A stretch of DNA of 64,000 nucleotides, taken from the NCBI RefSeq assembly GCF_027938815.1, contig NZ_CP115913.1:3940001-4004000 (forward strand). Direction: 5' to 3'. The stretch's first letter is position 1; every line of letters begins with the position of its first letter. The notes beneath the pieces were generated by a model. The model ran no database searches. It worked only from the letters and a program-made list of their open reading frames with translations, and was not told the DNA's origin. This document shows, one piece after another, positions 19,792-27,819 of the stretch. The DNA comes from Oceanirhabdus sp. W0125-5. GTDB lineage: Bacteria; Bacillota; Clostridia; Clostridiales; Clostridiaceae. The position numbers and the translations under genes are program-made.

Positions 19792-20388
19792 TTAAATATT
19801 TTTCCAATACATCATTTGGGTGTAGCAACCTGGAAAAGCAGCCTCATATTCTTTCTGTAAATCTCTATCTGGTTCGGTTAATTCCAAGCACACCTGACTA
19901 ACTTTACCATCGTAAATATTTGTGAATTCAACCTTATATCTATTGTTTAATGAAAGCAGTTGCTCTATGCTATGGATTTGAGATTGTATTAACAATGAAC
20001 CTGTATACCCAAGTTTGCTATAAAATCTTTCGGCAGATTCAACCGCACCAAGATTGATAGAATGAATCCCATAATGTGTCGCCCGTTCCTCAAGCAGAAA
20101 GATCATCTCTTTTGCTATTCCAATACCCCTATGATTTTCGTGCACTGCGACCGGCCCGATCGTAATACTGTAGTTATCATTAATCCTACCAAAAACAATA
20201 CCTATTACTTCACTATCTAAACTTGCATACAGCATCAGATCACCGTGATTTTTCATCCGCTCTTCCCATTTTTCAAGGGAATATTCTGGATTGTCGACAA
20301 CAGGCATACCTATAAAAATCATTTTAAAGAAATCAAACGTCTTTTCAAGTTCTTGTTTGGATGAAACATTTTTGATTAAGTAATTCAT
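19792..20388 (-). CDS. GNAT-family N-acetyltransferase
   Basis: 198 residues. Acetyl-CoA-binding core with GPVAVHENHRGIGIAKEMIFLLEERA (motif A, RGIGIA being the pyrophosphate loop) and the following strand GIHSINLGAVESAERFYSKLGYTGS. The C-terminal 60 residues (IYDGKVSQVCLELTEPDRDLQKEYEAAFPG) match no motif I know. Substrate unknown. The gene stands 100 bp upstream of the APH-like kinase on the same strand, and the two may be co-transcribed. GAAGGAGGA ribosome site. Confidence 0.85.
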   Translation of the reverse strand: MNYLIKNVSSKQELEKTFDFFKMIFIGMPVVDNPEYSLEKWEERMKNHGDLMLYASLDSEVIGIVFGRINDNYSITIGPVAVHENHRGIGIAKEMIFLLEERATHYGIHSINLGAVESAERFYSKLGYTGSLLIQSQIHSIEQLLSLNNRYKVEFTNIYDGKVSQVCLELTEPDRDLQKEYEAAFPGCYTQMMYWKNI

Positions 20389-20586
20389 GTTAATAGTCCT
20401 CCTTCAAGTCATAATATAGGATATCTAAAACTAAAGTATTTACCTATTTATTTGTTTTGGACAACGCCTCATTGTAATATTCTCCAATATATTAAATTTT
20501 CCTTCCAAATACCCATAAATAAACTAATATCCCTGATTTTAATCTTTATTATTACAATATAATTTTAAAATAAACAATTCATAAAA

Positions 20587-20632
20587 AAAGACCATGAAGT
20601 ATAAAGCCATAATAGCTATCTTCATAGTCTTT
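20587..20632 (-). terminator. Terminator of the opuC operon (repeat family)
   Basis: AAAGACCATGAAG / CTTCATAGTCTTT with a 20-nt loop and A-run on the left (T-run on minus). About 50 bases here are nearly identical to the terminator at 27246-27291, including the loop, which plain convergence of terminators does not explain. Confidence 0.85.
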
Positions 20633-20665
20633 CTCTAGTTCTAATTAAAGTACATTAAATTCATA

Positions 20666-21556
20666 TTAATCAATTAACCCATTAGATTTTAGCCATCCTT
20701 TAGCAACTGATTTAGGATCTTTATGTTCTAAATCTACACTTGCATTTAACTTAGCCATTTCACTATCAGTTAACTTACCAGCTAACTGATTAAGAATTTC
20801 TTCTAATTCAGGACATTTTTCTAAAGTATCCTGTCTAATAATTGGTGCAGCGTAATATGGAGGAAAGAAGCTTTTATCATCTTCTAAAATAACCAATTCA
20901 AAAGCTGGAATTCTTCCATCTGTAGCGAAAGATACATTAACATCTGCTTTATCATCTCTTACTGCAGCATAACATAACCCTGGATCCATACCTTTAGCTT
21001 CTTTAAATTCAATTCCATAAACTTTCTGCATTGACTTATATCCATCATTTCTTTCTAAAAATTCCTGCGTTGAAGCCAAAACAAGATTTGGTGCATGCTC
21101 AGCCAAATCAGATAATGTTTTAATTCCTAGTTCTTCAGCTTTTGATTTTTTCATTGTTATTGCAAAAGTATTATTAAACCCTAATGCTTTTAGCCATTTA
21201 ATTTGTTTTTCATCAGAATACCTTTTAGAAACTAAATCATATACCTCATCAGGATCATTTATAACTTCTTCTCCTAATACACTTATTAGAGCTGTTCCTG
21301 TATATTCTACATACATATCTAAATCACCAGTTTCAATAGATTTAGCTACAATACTAGAACCACCTAAGTATGATTTCCTTTCTACATCTATGTCAGTTTT
21401 ATTCTCTATTAACTCTGATACCAAATGCACTAAAATATCTTGTTCTGTAAAATCTTTTCCACCTACAATAACTTTATTTTCAGATGATGTTTTTCCACAT
21501 CCTACAAATACCATTAATAATGTCATTATAATTAATAAAATTGATAACTTCTTCAA
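20666..21556 (-). CDS. opuCC: Osmoprotectant ABC transporter substrate-binding lipoprotein
   Basis: About 296 residues. Signal peptide with lipobox MVFVGC, then an OpuAC/ProX-type binding fold: VIVGGKDFTEQDILVHLVSELIENKT at the mature N-terminus and GDLDMYVEYTGTAL in lobe one. It captures glycine betaine, choline, carnitine or related solutes outside the cell. A GTG at 21565 lies inside the ribosome site GGAAGGTG, so the TTG at 21556 (MKKLSILLIIM...) is the better start. Third gene after opuCA and opuCB. The second permease gene usual in four-gene opuC operons is missing, so the single permease must homodimerise. Confidence 0.92.
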   Translation of the reverse strand: MKKLSILLIIMTLLMVFVGCGKTSSENKVIVGGKDFTEQDILVHLVSELIENKTDIDVERKSYLGGSSIVAKSIETGDLDMYVEYTGTALISVLGEEVINDPDEVYDLVSKRYSDEKQIKWLKALGFNNTFAITMKKSKAEELGIKTLSDLAEHAPNLVLASTQEFLERNDGYKSMQKVYGIEFKEAKGMDPGLCYAAVRDDKADVNVSFATDGRIPAFELVILEDDKSFFPPYYAAPIIRQDTLEKCPELEEILNQLAGKLTDSEMAKLNASVDLEHKDPKSVAKGWLKSNGLID

Positions 21557-21602
21557 ATTATTCACCTTCCTAAGTAATTCATTTCTTAAGCCTTATAATT
21601 TA

Positions 21603-22259
21603 TTACTGTTTTAAACCTTTTGGTGTAACTTTTTTTTCAAACCATTTTAAGATGTTCTCGAAAAATATTGCTAATAAAGCAGCAGGAACTGCTCCCGCTA
21701 ATATTAATCCTGAATTAACAGAAGAGATACCTCTGAAAATCAAATCCCCTAATCCACCAGCACCAACTAAAGAAGCTAAAGTTGTCACTCCAATAATCAA
21801 TACTGTAGCTGTTCTTATACCAGCCATTATTATATTTAAAGCTGATGGTATTTCAACCATAAATAGTATTTGAAGAGAAGTCATTCCCATCCCCTTACCA
21901 GCTTCTATTTGAGCACCATCAACCCCTACTATTCCCGTATAGGTATTACGTAGTATTGGTAATAAACCATATATAGTTAATGCCACAATAGCTGGAGTAG
22001 TTCCAATTCCTAAGAAAGGAATCAAAAATCCTAACAACGCCAAACTTGGAATAGTTTGAAAAACAGCAGTTATACCTATTACTATATCTGCAAATCTTTT
22101 ATGTCTAGTTAAAAATATTCCAAGAGGTACTGAAATTAATATTGCTAAACTCAACGCAATCAATGTCAACTGCATGTGCTGGCTTAAAGACTTCAATATC
22201 TCAGGCCATCTTCCTTTTACTGTTTCAATAAACATTTTTAATAAATTATTTGTATCCAT
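21603..22259 (-). CDS. opuCB: Osmoprotectant ABC transporter permease
   Basis: 218 residues with about six membrane segments and the BPD_transp_1 signature (GAQIEAGKGMGMTSLQILFMVEIPSALNIIMAGIRTA, the EAA loop). N-terminal segment HMQLTLIALSLAILISVPLGIFLTRH is typical of OpuCB/OpuCD/YehY-type permeases. Probably a homodimer, since no second permease is encoded in the operon. It starts 18 bp after the opuCA stop behind AGAAAGGAG. Confidence 0.92.
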   Translation of the reverse strand: MDTNNLLKMFIETVKGRWPEILKSLSQHMQLTLIALSLAILISVPLGIFLTRHKRFADIVIGITAVFQTIPSLALLGFLIPFLGIGTTPAIVALTIYGLLPILRNTYTGIVGVDGAQIEAGKGMGMTSLQILFMVEIPSALNIIMAGIRTATVLIIGVTTLASLVGAGGLGDLIFRGISSVNSGLILAGAVPAALLAIFFENILKWFEKKVTPKGLKQ

Positions 22260-22277
22260 AAAAACTCCTTTCTAAGA

Positions 22278-23390
22278 TTACGATATTTTCTCAGCTAAAC
22301 TCCCAATTAAAACTTCATTACTTATAACTCCTTTTAACTGGTTTGAATCATCAATTACAGGTAAAAATCCAAAATCTGCTTTACTAATTGCATTCAATAC
22401 GTCTTCAAAACTTTGATTAATATCTATTTTTACTGAATCTTCACTCATAATCTCTTGTATTTGACAATCAATATTTTTATGACTTCTATAGATATCCCAT
22501 GAAGCAACAGAACCTAAATATTTATTATCTTCATCTATAACCACTAGATTATTGATTTTATTTTTATGCAATAATCGTATACACTCACTTAATTTATCAG
22601 TAGGGTTAACTGTAATACCTTTGACTATAACATCTTCTAGTTCAGGATATTCTTTTGCTTGACTTAATCTATCTTCCCCAATAAAGTTTTTAACAAACTC
22701 ATCAGCTGGATTACTTAATATTCCATTTGGAGTATCTAATTGAACAATTTCCCCTTGCCTCATTATACAAATTCTATCAGCTATTTTAAGAGCCTCGTCC
22801 ATATCGTGTGTAACAAAAACGATAGTCTTATTTATTTCCTTTTGTAATTTTACAAGTTCTTCTTGTAATTGTTCACGGCTTATTGGATCAAGTGCACTGA
22901 ACGGCTCGTCCATAAGTATTATTGAGGGTTCTGCTGCTAGAGCACGTATAACTCCAACTCTCTGCTGCTGCCCCCCACTTAATTCCCCAGGATATCGTTC
23001 TCTATAGATTTCAGGATCTAATCCTACCATATTGAGTAATTCATCTACTTTGTTCTGATACTTACCTTCATTTTCTTTTTTTAACTTAGGTACTAATGCA
23101 ACATTTTCTGCAATAGTCATATGTGGAAATAAACCTATTTGCTGTATAACATAGCCTATATCTCTTCTAAGTTTTACAGGATCCTGTTCATTTATTAATT
23201 TACCATTTACAAATATTTTTCCATCTGTAGGATCATTAAGTCTATTAATCATTTTCATAGTTGTTGTCTTACCGCAACCACTTGGTCCAATTAATACAAG
23301 TAATTCACCTTTTTTTATATGAAGATTTATATTTTTTAAAGCTTGAAATCCATCTTCATACACTTTAGAAACATTTTCAAATTTTATCAT
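22278..23390 (-). CDS. opuCA: Osmoprotectant ABC transporter ATPase with CBS domains
   Basis: 370 residues. ABC domain 1-240: Walker A LIGPSGCGKTTTMKM, Q-loop IGYVIQQIGLFPHMTIAENV, signature ELSGGQQQRVGVIRAL, Walker B IILMDEPFSALDP, switch His VTHDMDEALKIAD. Residues about 250-370 form two CBS domains (VKGITVNPTDKLSECIRLLHKNKINNLVVIDEDNKYLGSV; EDVLNAISKADFGFLPVIDDSNQLKGVIS). In OpuC-type ATPases of other Firmicutes the CBS pair binds c-di-AMP and shuts the transporter. This agrees with the BusR-like regulator upstream: the second messenger may act at both transcriptional and protein level. First gene of the operon; GAGGAGG ribosome site. Confidence 0.93.
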   Translation of the reverse strand: MIKFENVSKVYEDGFQALKNINLHIKKGELLVLIGPSGCGKTTTMKMINRLNDPTDGKIFVNGKLINEQDPVKLRRDIGYVIQQIGLFPHMTIAENVALVPKLKKENEGKYQNKVDELLNMVGLDPEIYRERYPGELSGGQQQRVGVIRALAAEPSIILMDEPFSALDPISREQLQEELVKLQKEINKTIVFVTHDMDEALKIADRICIMRQGEIVQLDTPNGILSNPADEFVKNFIGEDRLSQAKEYPELEDVIVKGITVNPTDKLSECIRLLHKNKINNLVVIDEDNKYLGSVASWDIYRSHKNIDCQIQEIMSEDSVKIDINQSFEDVLNAISKADFGFLPVIDDSNQLKGVISNEVLIGSLAEKIS

Positions 23391-23472
23391 TTACATCCTC
23401 CTCGCTGAAATAAAATATACTTACAATATATCTATCAATTAATTCAAAGCTAGATTAAATCTCTCCAAAAAC

Positions 23473-23514
23473 TAACTGCTACTTATAATTTACAAATTAT
23501 AAAAGCAGCAGTTA
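23473..23514. promoter_or_regulatory. Long hairpin in the opuC leader region
   Basis: Two nested perfect arms: TAACTGCT (23473-23480) with AGCAGTTA (23507-23514), and inside them TTATAATTT with its complement. It lies between the operator at 23580-23609 and opuCA, so it would be in the 5' leader of the operon; a terminator/attenuator or mRNA-stability element is possible. Confidence 0.4.
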
Positions 23515-23579
23515 CTTAAGAGTTACACTTATCTATTAATTTTTATTTGAATATTTTTCTTTAAATTCAATTTTGAGAC

Positions 23580-23609
23580 AAACAACTCTTTACATCTAAC
23601 AAGTTGTTT
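23580..23609. promoter_or_regulatory. Putative BusR operator upstream of opuCA
   Basis: AAACAACT (23580-23587), 14 bases, AGTTGTTT (23602-23609): perfect 8-bp half-sites 22 bp apart centre to centre. A TTGACA (23650-23645, minus strand) lies just upstream for opuC transcription. The same arrangement occurs at 24489-24518 and 26072-26101. Confidence 0.65.
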
Positions 23610-23669
23610 CTTACTCTATATAGCCTAACATATAATTTTTACCTTGTCAAACATTGAAAAACTAAAAAA

Positions 23670-23721
23670 AAGCTATTTTAAAAGTAAAATTAATACATGA
23701 TCTTACTTTTAAAATAGCTTC
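23670..23721 (-). terminator. Terminator of the busR-like gene
   Basis: AAGCTATTTTAAAAGTAA and its perfect complement TTACTTTTAAAATAGCTT, 18-bp arms; on the minus strand the right-to-left reading ends in TTTTTTTTAG. Confidence 0.85.
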
Positions 23722-23738
23722 TTCTTTGTTCAATTAAG

Positions 23739-24365
23739 TTAATCATTATTCTCTAGGAAATTTTTTACCCTATCTAAAACCCCTTCATCACCTACTACTA
23801 AAAGAACATCTTTTTCTTTAAAGTCCCAATAAGGTCCAGTTGAAATATAGACTTTATCATCTCTTTTAACACCTAAAATTGTTGCACCTGTATTATGCCA
23901 AAACTTACTTTGACCTATACTCATATCAATTATATGAGATGAACCCGGTATTTCTATTTCTACAGGATCAATTAAATCTGCATTTTTGAATCTATATGAA
24001 TAATCAATAATTTTTTCATTTAATTCATACAGTTGCCTTTCTACTTCTCTTCTTTGTTGAAGTAGACTTTTAATATTACTCCTAATCATTCCAATGGTTT
24101 CCTTATCTTTAAATCCATTTATAAAATCTAAAGCTTTTTCTTTTGACTTTACAATAACGCCACTTCCCTTACATACTTCTACAACGCCTGTATCATCAAG
24201 TAGTTTCATTGATTTACGTATAGTTTCTGGTGAAACATTATATTCACTTGCTAAAATTGACCTACCTCTCAGTTTAACACCTTGAGGTAAATTACCTTTA
24301 TGTATTCGCACCGCCACATCTACTGCTATTTTTATATACCTAGGCATTTCAATTCGTTGGCCCAT
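23739..24365 (-). CDS. busR: GntR-family regulator with RCK_C (TrkA-C) domain, BusR-like
   Basis: About 208 residues in three parts: an N-terminal GntR winged helix (about 5-70, ILASEYNVSPETIRKSMKLLDDTGVVEVCKGSGVIV), a central helix of about 45 residues likely to be coiled coil (ETIGMIRSNIKSLLQQRREVERQLYELNEKI), and a C-terminal RCK_C/TrkA-C domain (about 125-205, IEIPGSSHIIDMSIGQSKFWHNTGATILGVKRDDKVY...LLVVGDEGVLDRV). This is the exact architecture of BusR, the c-di-AMP-activated repressor of the BusA/OpuA betaine transporter in streptococci and lactococci. Location beside opuC supports the same job. The ATG at 24380 lies in its own ribosome site (ATGGAGG); the ATG at 24365 is used. Likely autoregulated through 24489-24518. 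Confidence 0.88.
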   Translation of the reverse strand: MGQRIEMPRYIKIAVDVAVRIHKGNLPQGVKLRGRSILASEYNVSPETIRKSMKLLDDTGVVEVCKGSGVIVKSKEKALDFINGFKDKETIGMIRSNIKSLLQQRREVERQLYELNEKIIDYSYRFKNADLIDPVEIEIPGSSHIIDMSIGQSKFWHNTGATILGVKRDDKVYISTGPYWDFKEKDVLLVVGDEGVLDRVKNFLENND

Positions 24366-24488
24366 GTATTCTTCCTCCATATTATCAAATTATAAATTAT
24401 ATTTATTATACCACGAGCGAAAATCTTTTATATACAAATAAAATTATATACATATTTACATTAGATAATTCATATGTTAAAATATAAC

Positions 24489-24518
24489 AAACAACTTTTA
24501 AAATTTTATAAGTTGTTT
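24489..24518. promoter_or_regulatory. Putative BusR operator between busR and the PLP-GNAT gene
   Basis: AAACAACT (24489-24496), 14 bases, AGTTGTTT (24511-24518); the flanks extend the symmetry to CAAACAACTT / AAGTTGTTTG. The right half overlaps the -35 position of a plus-strand promoter whose -10 is TATAGT (24534-24539), so binding would block the PLP-GNAT gene and possibly busR. Confidence 0.65.
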
Positions 24519-24612
24519 GCAATATTCTAGTGTTATAGTTTATGCATAAAACTTAACTTTGTGTACAAATTATAAATAATAATTGTTAAAACCAAAAATT
24601 GGAGTGTGATGT

Positions 24613-25965
24613 ATGAACATAAAGAATCGAATTGGTAAAACCCCTTTAATAAGAGCAAAAGAGTTAGAGGAAATGTTAGGAATATCCAAGATTTTTCTAA
24701 AACTAGAAGGAAATAATCCAAGCGGACACAAGATTGATAGACTTAGCATAATGTTAATAAAAGATGCATTAGCAGTAAGTAAACGAACTATATGTTTAAG
24801 TGGCCATACTGAATTAGCAAAATCAATAGCTAGTGTATCTCAATTTTTTGATATTCAGTGCGTATTCATATTTAGAAGAAATAGTAAATTGATTAATAGT
24901 AAATCTTTTAATAAAGAAAATATAAAAAAAATAGAATATGATACAAATAAAAAACAAGACTGTCTTGAATATAGTAAAAAAATATCTAAAGAAAAAGGTT
25001 GGTATAACGCAAATCAAGGCTTTGAAAATGGTATGGTTAATATAACTGCCTTATCTACAATCGTTGACGAAATTAATCAACAACTTAAAGAACCTATTTC
25101 TACAGTCTTTACTCAAACAAGTTTAGGATATGGTATATCAGGATTACATTTAGGATTTAGAAAACTATGGATGGAAGAAAAGATTAAAAATATACCCAAT
25201 TTATATAGTTGTACAACTGATTATGGAAATATAATTTATGAAGAATATAAAAAAAATAATCTAGAGATATACAAAGAGTATTTAGAAAATAAGCCTGTTT
25301 CTAAATACAACAGAATGGTTATGACTTCTGACTCAAGCATGCTTAAAAATGTATTAGATGCTATTTACGACACAGGTGGAAGAGTAACAGGTGTAAGAGA
25401 TGAAGAATTAGAGAAATTTGTTATTGAGGTTAAAAAGCTTGAAAAGATTAAGATGACTATCCATAATGGGTATTCAATCGCTGGATTTATGAAAGAAGCT
25501 AAAGCAGGAAATTTAACTAATGGTAATCATGTTATAATCCTAAATGACGGTAGGATTAACTTAGAAATAGAAGAAATCACTGATAAAGATATAGATCCTA
25601 ATAAAATTGTTGATTTATTAGATGAATGGCTTATGGAGTATACAGATCCTAAAGAAGAAATTGTAGATGCTGTTCAACATGCCATGAAAACAGGTCACAT
25701 ACTAGCTGCTTATCAAAATAATGATATAACAGGCCTTACTGTAATTGTAAACCTAGGATTTGAAAACTTTATTCCGAAATATCATTTAGGATATATTGCT
25801 ACAAAAAAAGGTGGTAAAGGTATTGCTACACAACTTTTAAATAAAGCAATTGAAATAACTGATGGAAATCTTTCATTACATGTTGATAGAGATAATAAAA
25901 GAGCTATTAAAGTATATGAAAAGATGGGATTTAAACAATCATATATTCGAATGATTCATAAATAA
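24613..25965 (+). CDS. Fusion of fold-type II PLP enzyme and GNAT acetyltransferase
   Basis: 450 residues. Residues 1 to about 310 resemble cysteine synthase/threonine synthase: RIGKTPLIRAKELEEMLG, then LEGNNPSGHKIDRLS with Lys40 as the expected PLP Schiff base, SGHTELAKSIASVSQFF in place of the usual SSGN-type substrate loop, and a Gly-rich phosphate loop TSLGYGISGLHLGF. Residues about 325-450 are a GNAT domain (YIATKKGGKGIATQLLNKAIEI, then NKRAIKVYEKMGFK). A PLP beta-replacement or lyase step joined to N-acetylation suggests synthesis of an acetylated amino acid. Position beside opuC and busR with the shared operator suggests an osmolyte; that is inference. I know no characterised protein with this fusion. 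GGAGTGTGATGT precedes the ATG. Confidence 0.75.
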   Translation: MNIKNRIGKTPLIRAKELEEMLGISKIFLKLEGNNPSGHKIDRLSIMLIKDALAVSKRTICLSGHTELAKSIASVSQFFDIQCVFIFRRNSKLINSKSFNKENIKKIEYDTNKKQDCLEYSKKISKEKGWYNANQGFENGMVNITALSTIVDEINQQLKEPISTVFTQTSLGYGISGLHLGFRKLWMEEKIKNIPNLYSCTTDYGNIIYEEYKKNNLEIYKEYLENKPVSKYNRMVMTSDSSMLKNVLDAIYDTGGRVTGVRDEELEKFVIEVKKLEKIKMTIHNGYSIAGFMKEAKAGNLTNGNHVIILNDGRINLEIEEITDKDIDPNKIVDLLDEWLMEYTDPKEEIVDAVQHAMKTGHILAAYQNNDITGLTVIVNLGFENFIPKYHLGYIATKKGGKGIATQLLNKAIEITDGNLSLHVDRDNKRAIKVYEKMGFKQSYIRMIHK

Positions 25966-26071
25966 AAATTTAAAGAACTTTATTCAACTCCTTTATTCTA
26001 TATATTCCCATTAATGTTGTTTTTATAAAAATCATTTACAATTAATATTAAATATGTTACAATTAAATAAG

Positions 26072-26101
26072 AAACAACTTTTAATTCTGAATAAATTGTT
26101 T
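26072..26101. promoter_or_regulatory. Putative BusR operator upstream of the small gene at 26215
   Basis: AAACAACT (26072-26079), 14 bases, AATTGTTT (26094-26101): one change from the other two sites, same spacing. A TAGTAT (26117-26122) stands the same distance after the right half as TATAGT does at the PLP-GNAT promoter, so promoter and operator geometry is conserved. Confidence 0.6.
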
Positions 26102-26214
26102 CTCACTAATACTAAATAGTATTTAGCTGTTTGGTTTAAAATTATAACTTTTAAAAGTAATTCAAATTAAAAATACATTATATTAGCACAGCATTATTAA
26201 AGGAGTTGAATATA

Positions 26215-26463
26215 TTGCTAACAATTGTTAAACAAATAGCAACTGATAAAAACTTTATATTAATAGGCACAGGTTATGGTGCATTCAAAACTTCAAATCC
26301 ATCGACTTTTAGGGTGAATAGACTACCTAAAGCTGATGAGGGAGTAATTCCAATGGTTGCGGTTTGTGATGATAACGGCGTAATAAAATGGATGAAAACA
26401 AAAGAAATAAAAATAGTCAACATAAATGGAAATCTACCTATAAACATTTTAAATGATAACTAA
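26215..26463 (+). CDS. Small protein of unknown function (82 aa)
   Basis: TTG start at 26215, nine bases after AAAGGAG; an in-frame TTG at 26206 abuts the ribosome site and is less likely. The product is about 82 residues, soluble, mixed alpha/beta, with the central run FILIGTGYGAFKTSNPSTF and ADEGVIPMVAVCDDNGVIKW. No family recognised. The YGAFKTSNPS and CDDNGVIKW segments look like structured turns rather than random translation. Presence of the third putative BusR operator upstream suggests osmotic control. Confidence 0.6.
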   Translation: MLTIVKQIATDKNFILIGTGYGAFKTSNPSTFRVNRLPKADEGVIPMVAVCDDNGVIKWMKTKEIKIVNINGNLPINILNDN

Positions 26464-26537
26464 ATTATTCTATACTCATATAATATTTTTTCACCAAAAG
26501 CTAATAAATTATTATTAATTCTAAAGGAGGACAAAAG

Positions 26538-26732
26538 ATGAATTCATTAGATTTTAAATTACAACAACAAATTGAAATTTTAATTAAAAAGTCAAAGGCA
26601 TCGTGTAAAACTTTAAAAGGAAAAATAGTATACATTTCAGAACATTTTATAACAGTACAAAGTGAGAATCATATTAGAGAGAGTTTTAACTTTATTGATT
26701 TTTCCTTAGGGAAAATACAATTAAAACATTAA
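26538..26732 (+). CDS. Small protein of unknown function (64 aa)
   Basis: Excellent ribosome site (AAAGGAGG, seven bases before ATG) 75 bp downstream of the previous small gene, probably same transcript. Sequence MNSLDFKLQQQIEILIKKS...GKIVYISEHFITVQS...INFIDFSLGKIQL-like: an amphipathic helix followed by beta strands reminiscent of a small SH3-like barrel (GKIVYISEHFITVQ). No family recognised, no membrane segment. Its calling rests on the ribosome site and context. Confidence 0.55.
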   Translation: MNSLDFKLQQQIEILIKKSKASCKTLKGKIVYISEHFITVQSENHIRESFNFIDFSLGKIQLKH

Positions 26733-26739
26733 TTACATT

Positions 26740-27041
26740 TCAGAAATTCAACCTTGATTTCTCCCCCTTCATTAATAGTTCAGCTTTCTTTTCATTTAAT
26801 TCATTATTAGTAAATTTATTAACAACTTTATTATTTTTGCTGTATTCCTAAAGTACATTATTAAGTACTTCAATATCTTCTTTTTCTTTTAATAAAGTTA
26901 AGTCATCAAAAATCCCTACAAATTGCACATCACTATAGTAAGAGTATTATTATAAAATTTTTTAATAATATCATTTGATATTGAATTACTTACCGTATAT
27001 TTCCGATTATCTGATTTCCTCTAAATTTCTTCAGTAAACAT
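26740..27041 (-). pseudogene. Decayed PAS-type gene fragment
   Basis: The minus strand reads FTEEI-stop-RKSDNRKYTVSNSI, then after a frameshift DVQFVGIFDDLTLLKEKEDI, EVLNNVL-stop-EYSKNNKVVNKF and ELNEKKAELLMKGEKS before TGA at 26740. GIFDDLTLLKEKE resembles the end of a PAS domain followed by a linker helix. Two in-frame stops and a frame change in under 300 bp mark it as dead. This accounts for most of the 600-bp gap before the next gene. Confidence 0.5.
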
Positions 27042-27245
27042 TGTTTATTGTATCACTATAACCCTCTATAAGTAGTAAAAAATATATACCAAAGTAATTA
27101 TTTAATAAAAATATGTAAGTCAATAACTTCACACATATTAACATTCCTAGTGTTTTTATATAAATTACAATAAAAACGTAAACACGCAAAATACTCACAG
27201 TCATTTAAATAGCAAATATTATTTTTCTGTAGTTAACAAAACATA

Positions 27246-27291
27246 AAAGACCATGAAGTATTAAGCCATAATAGTTATCTTCATAGTCTTT
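27246..27291 (-). terminator. Terminator of the TetR-membrane gene pair (repeat family)
   Basis: AAAGACCATGAAG / CTTCATAGTCTTT with a 20-nt loop. Differs from the opuC terminator at 20587-20632 by only about two bases over the whole hairpin, loop included. Confidence 0.85.
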
Positions 27292-27336
27292 CTCTACTTT
27301 ATATTAACTTTTAATTTATACCCTATCAAATTTCTA

Positions 27337-27767
27337 TTAGTAGATAGTACCAAAGTATCCTGCAAAATATAGCGTAGCAAAGCTAAGAACCAAAAATAGA
27401 ACAGCACGGGTTGCAACCATTGTCCAATAAGATTTTTTATTTACCTGCATATTACCTACTAGTTTACTTACACCACCGCTAAATTTCTCATAGAAAAATA
27501 CAATTCCTATTGCCTTTAGTGAACCTAAAGTAAAAATAGCAGTCAGAATCCACACAGATACTAATTGTAAACGAAATGCTTCAACCCATAAAATCACTAA
27601 AATAATTAATCCTATAATACCACACCATAGATACCAAGCAGGACGTTTTCGCTTTAAGTTAGCTTCTTCTTCAGCCTTAAAAAATAGTTTAGGGTAACCA
27701 ATTGAATGATAGTCCACACCAAACTGCCTGCTGCCAGTGCTCCAAGTAAAATAATAATAAAAGTCAT
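27337..27767 (-). CDS. Small multi-pass membrane protein with a -1 frame change in a T6 run
   Basis: The open frame 27337-27717 (126 aa, GTG) has no ribosome site and lacks its first helix. A well-placed GGGAG precedes an ATG at 27767 in another frame encoding MTFIIILLGALAAGSLVW, a first membrane helix, which then runs to a stop 37 codons on. The frames meet at T TTT TTA (A6 at 27679-27684 on the plus strand), where a one-base slip back, or a T7 run, gives ...LNYFFKAEEEANLKRKRP... and a roughly 142-residue protein with about four helices. Either a homopolymer contraction (mutation, phase switch or read error) or true -1 frameshifting. Function unknown; 52 bp downstream of the TetR gene, so probably its target. 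Confidence 0.55.
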
Positions 27768-27819
27768 AAACTCACTCCCTTTTTTTATATTTTAAAAATA
27801 ATTTCCAATAAACAATAAT

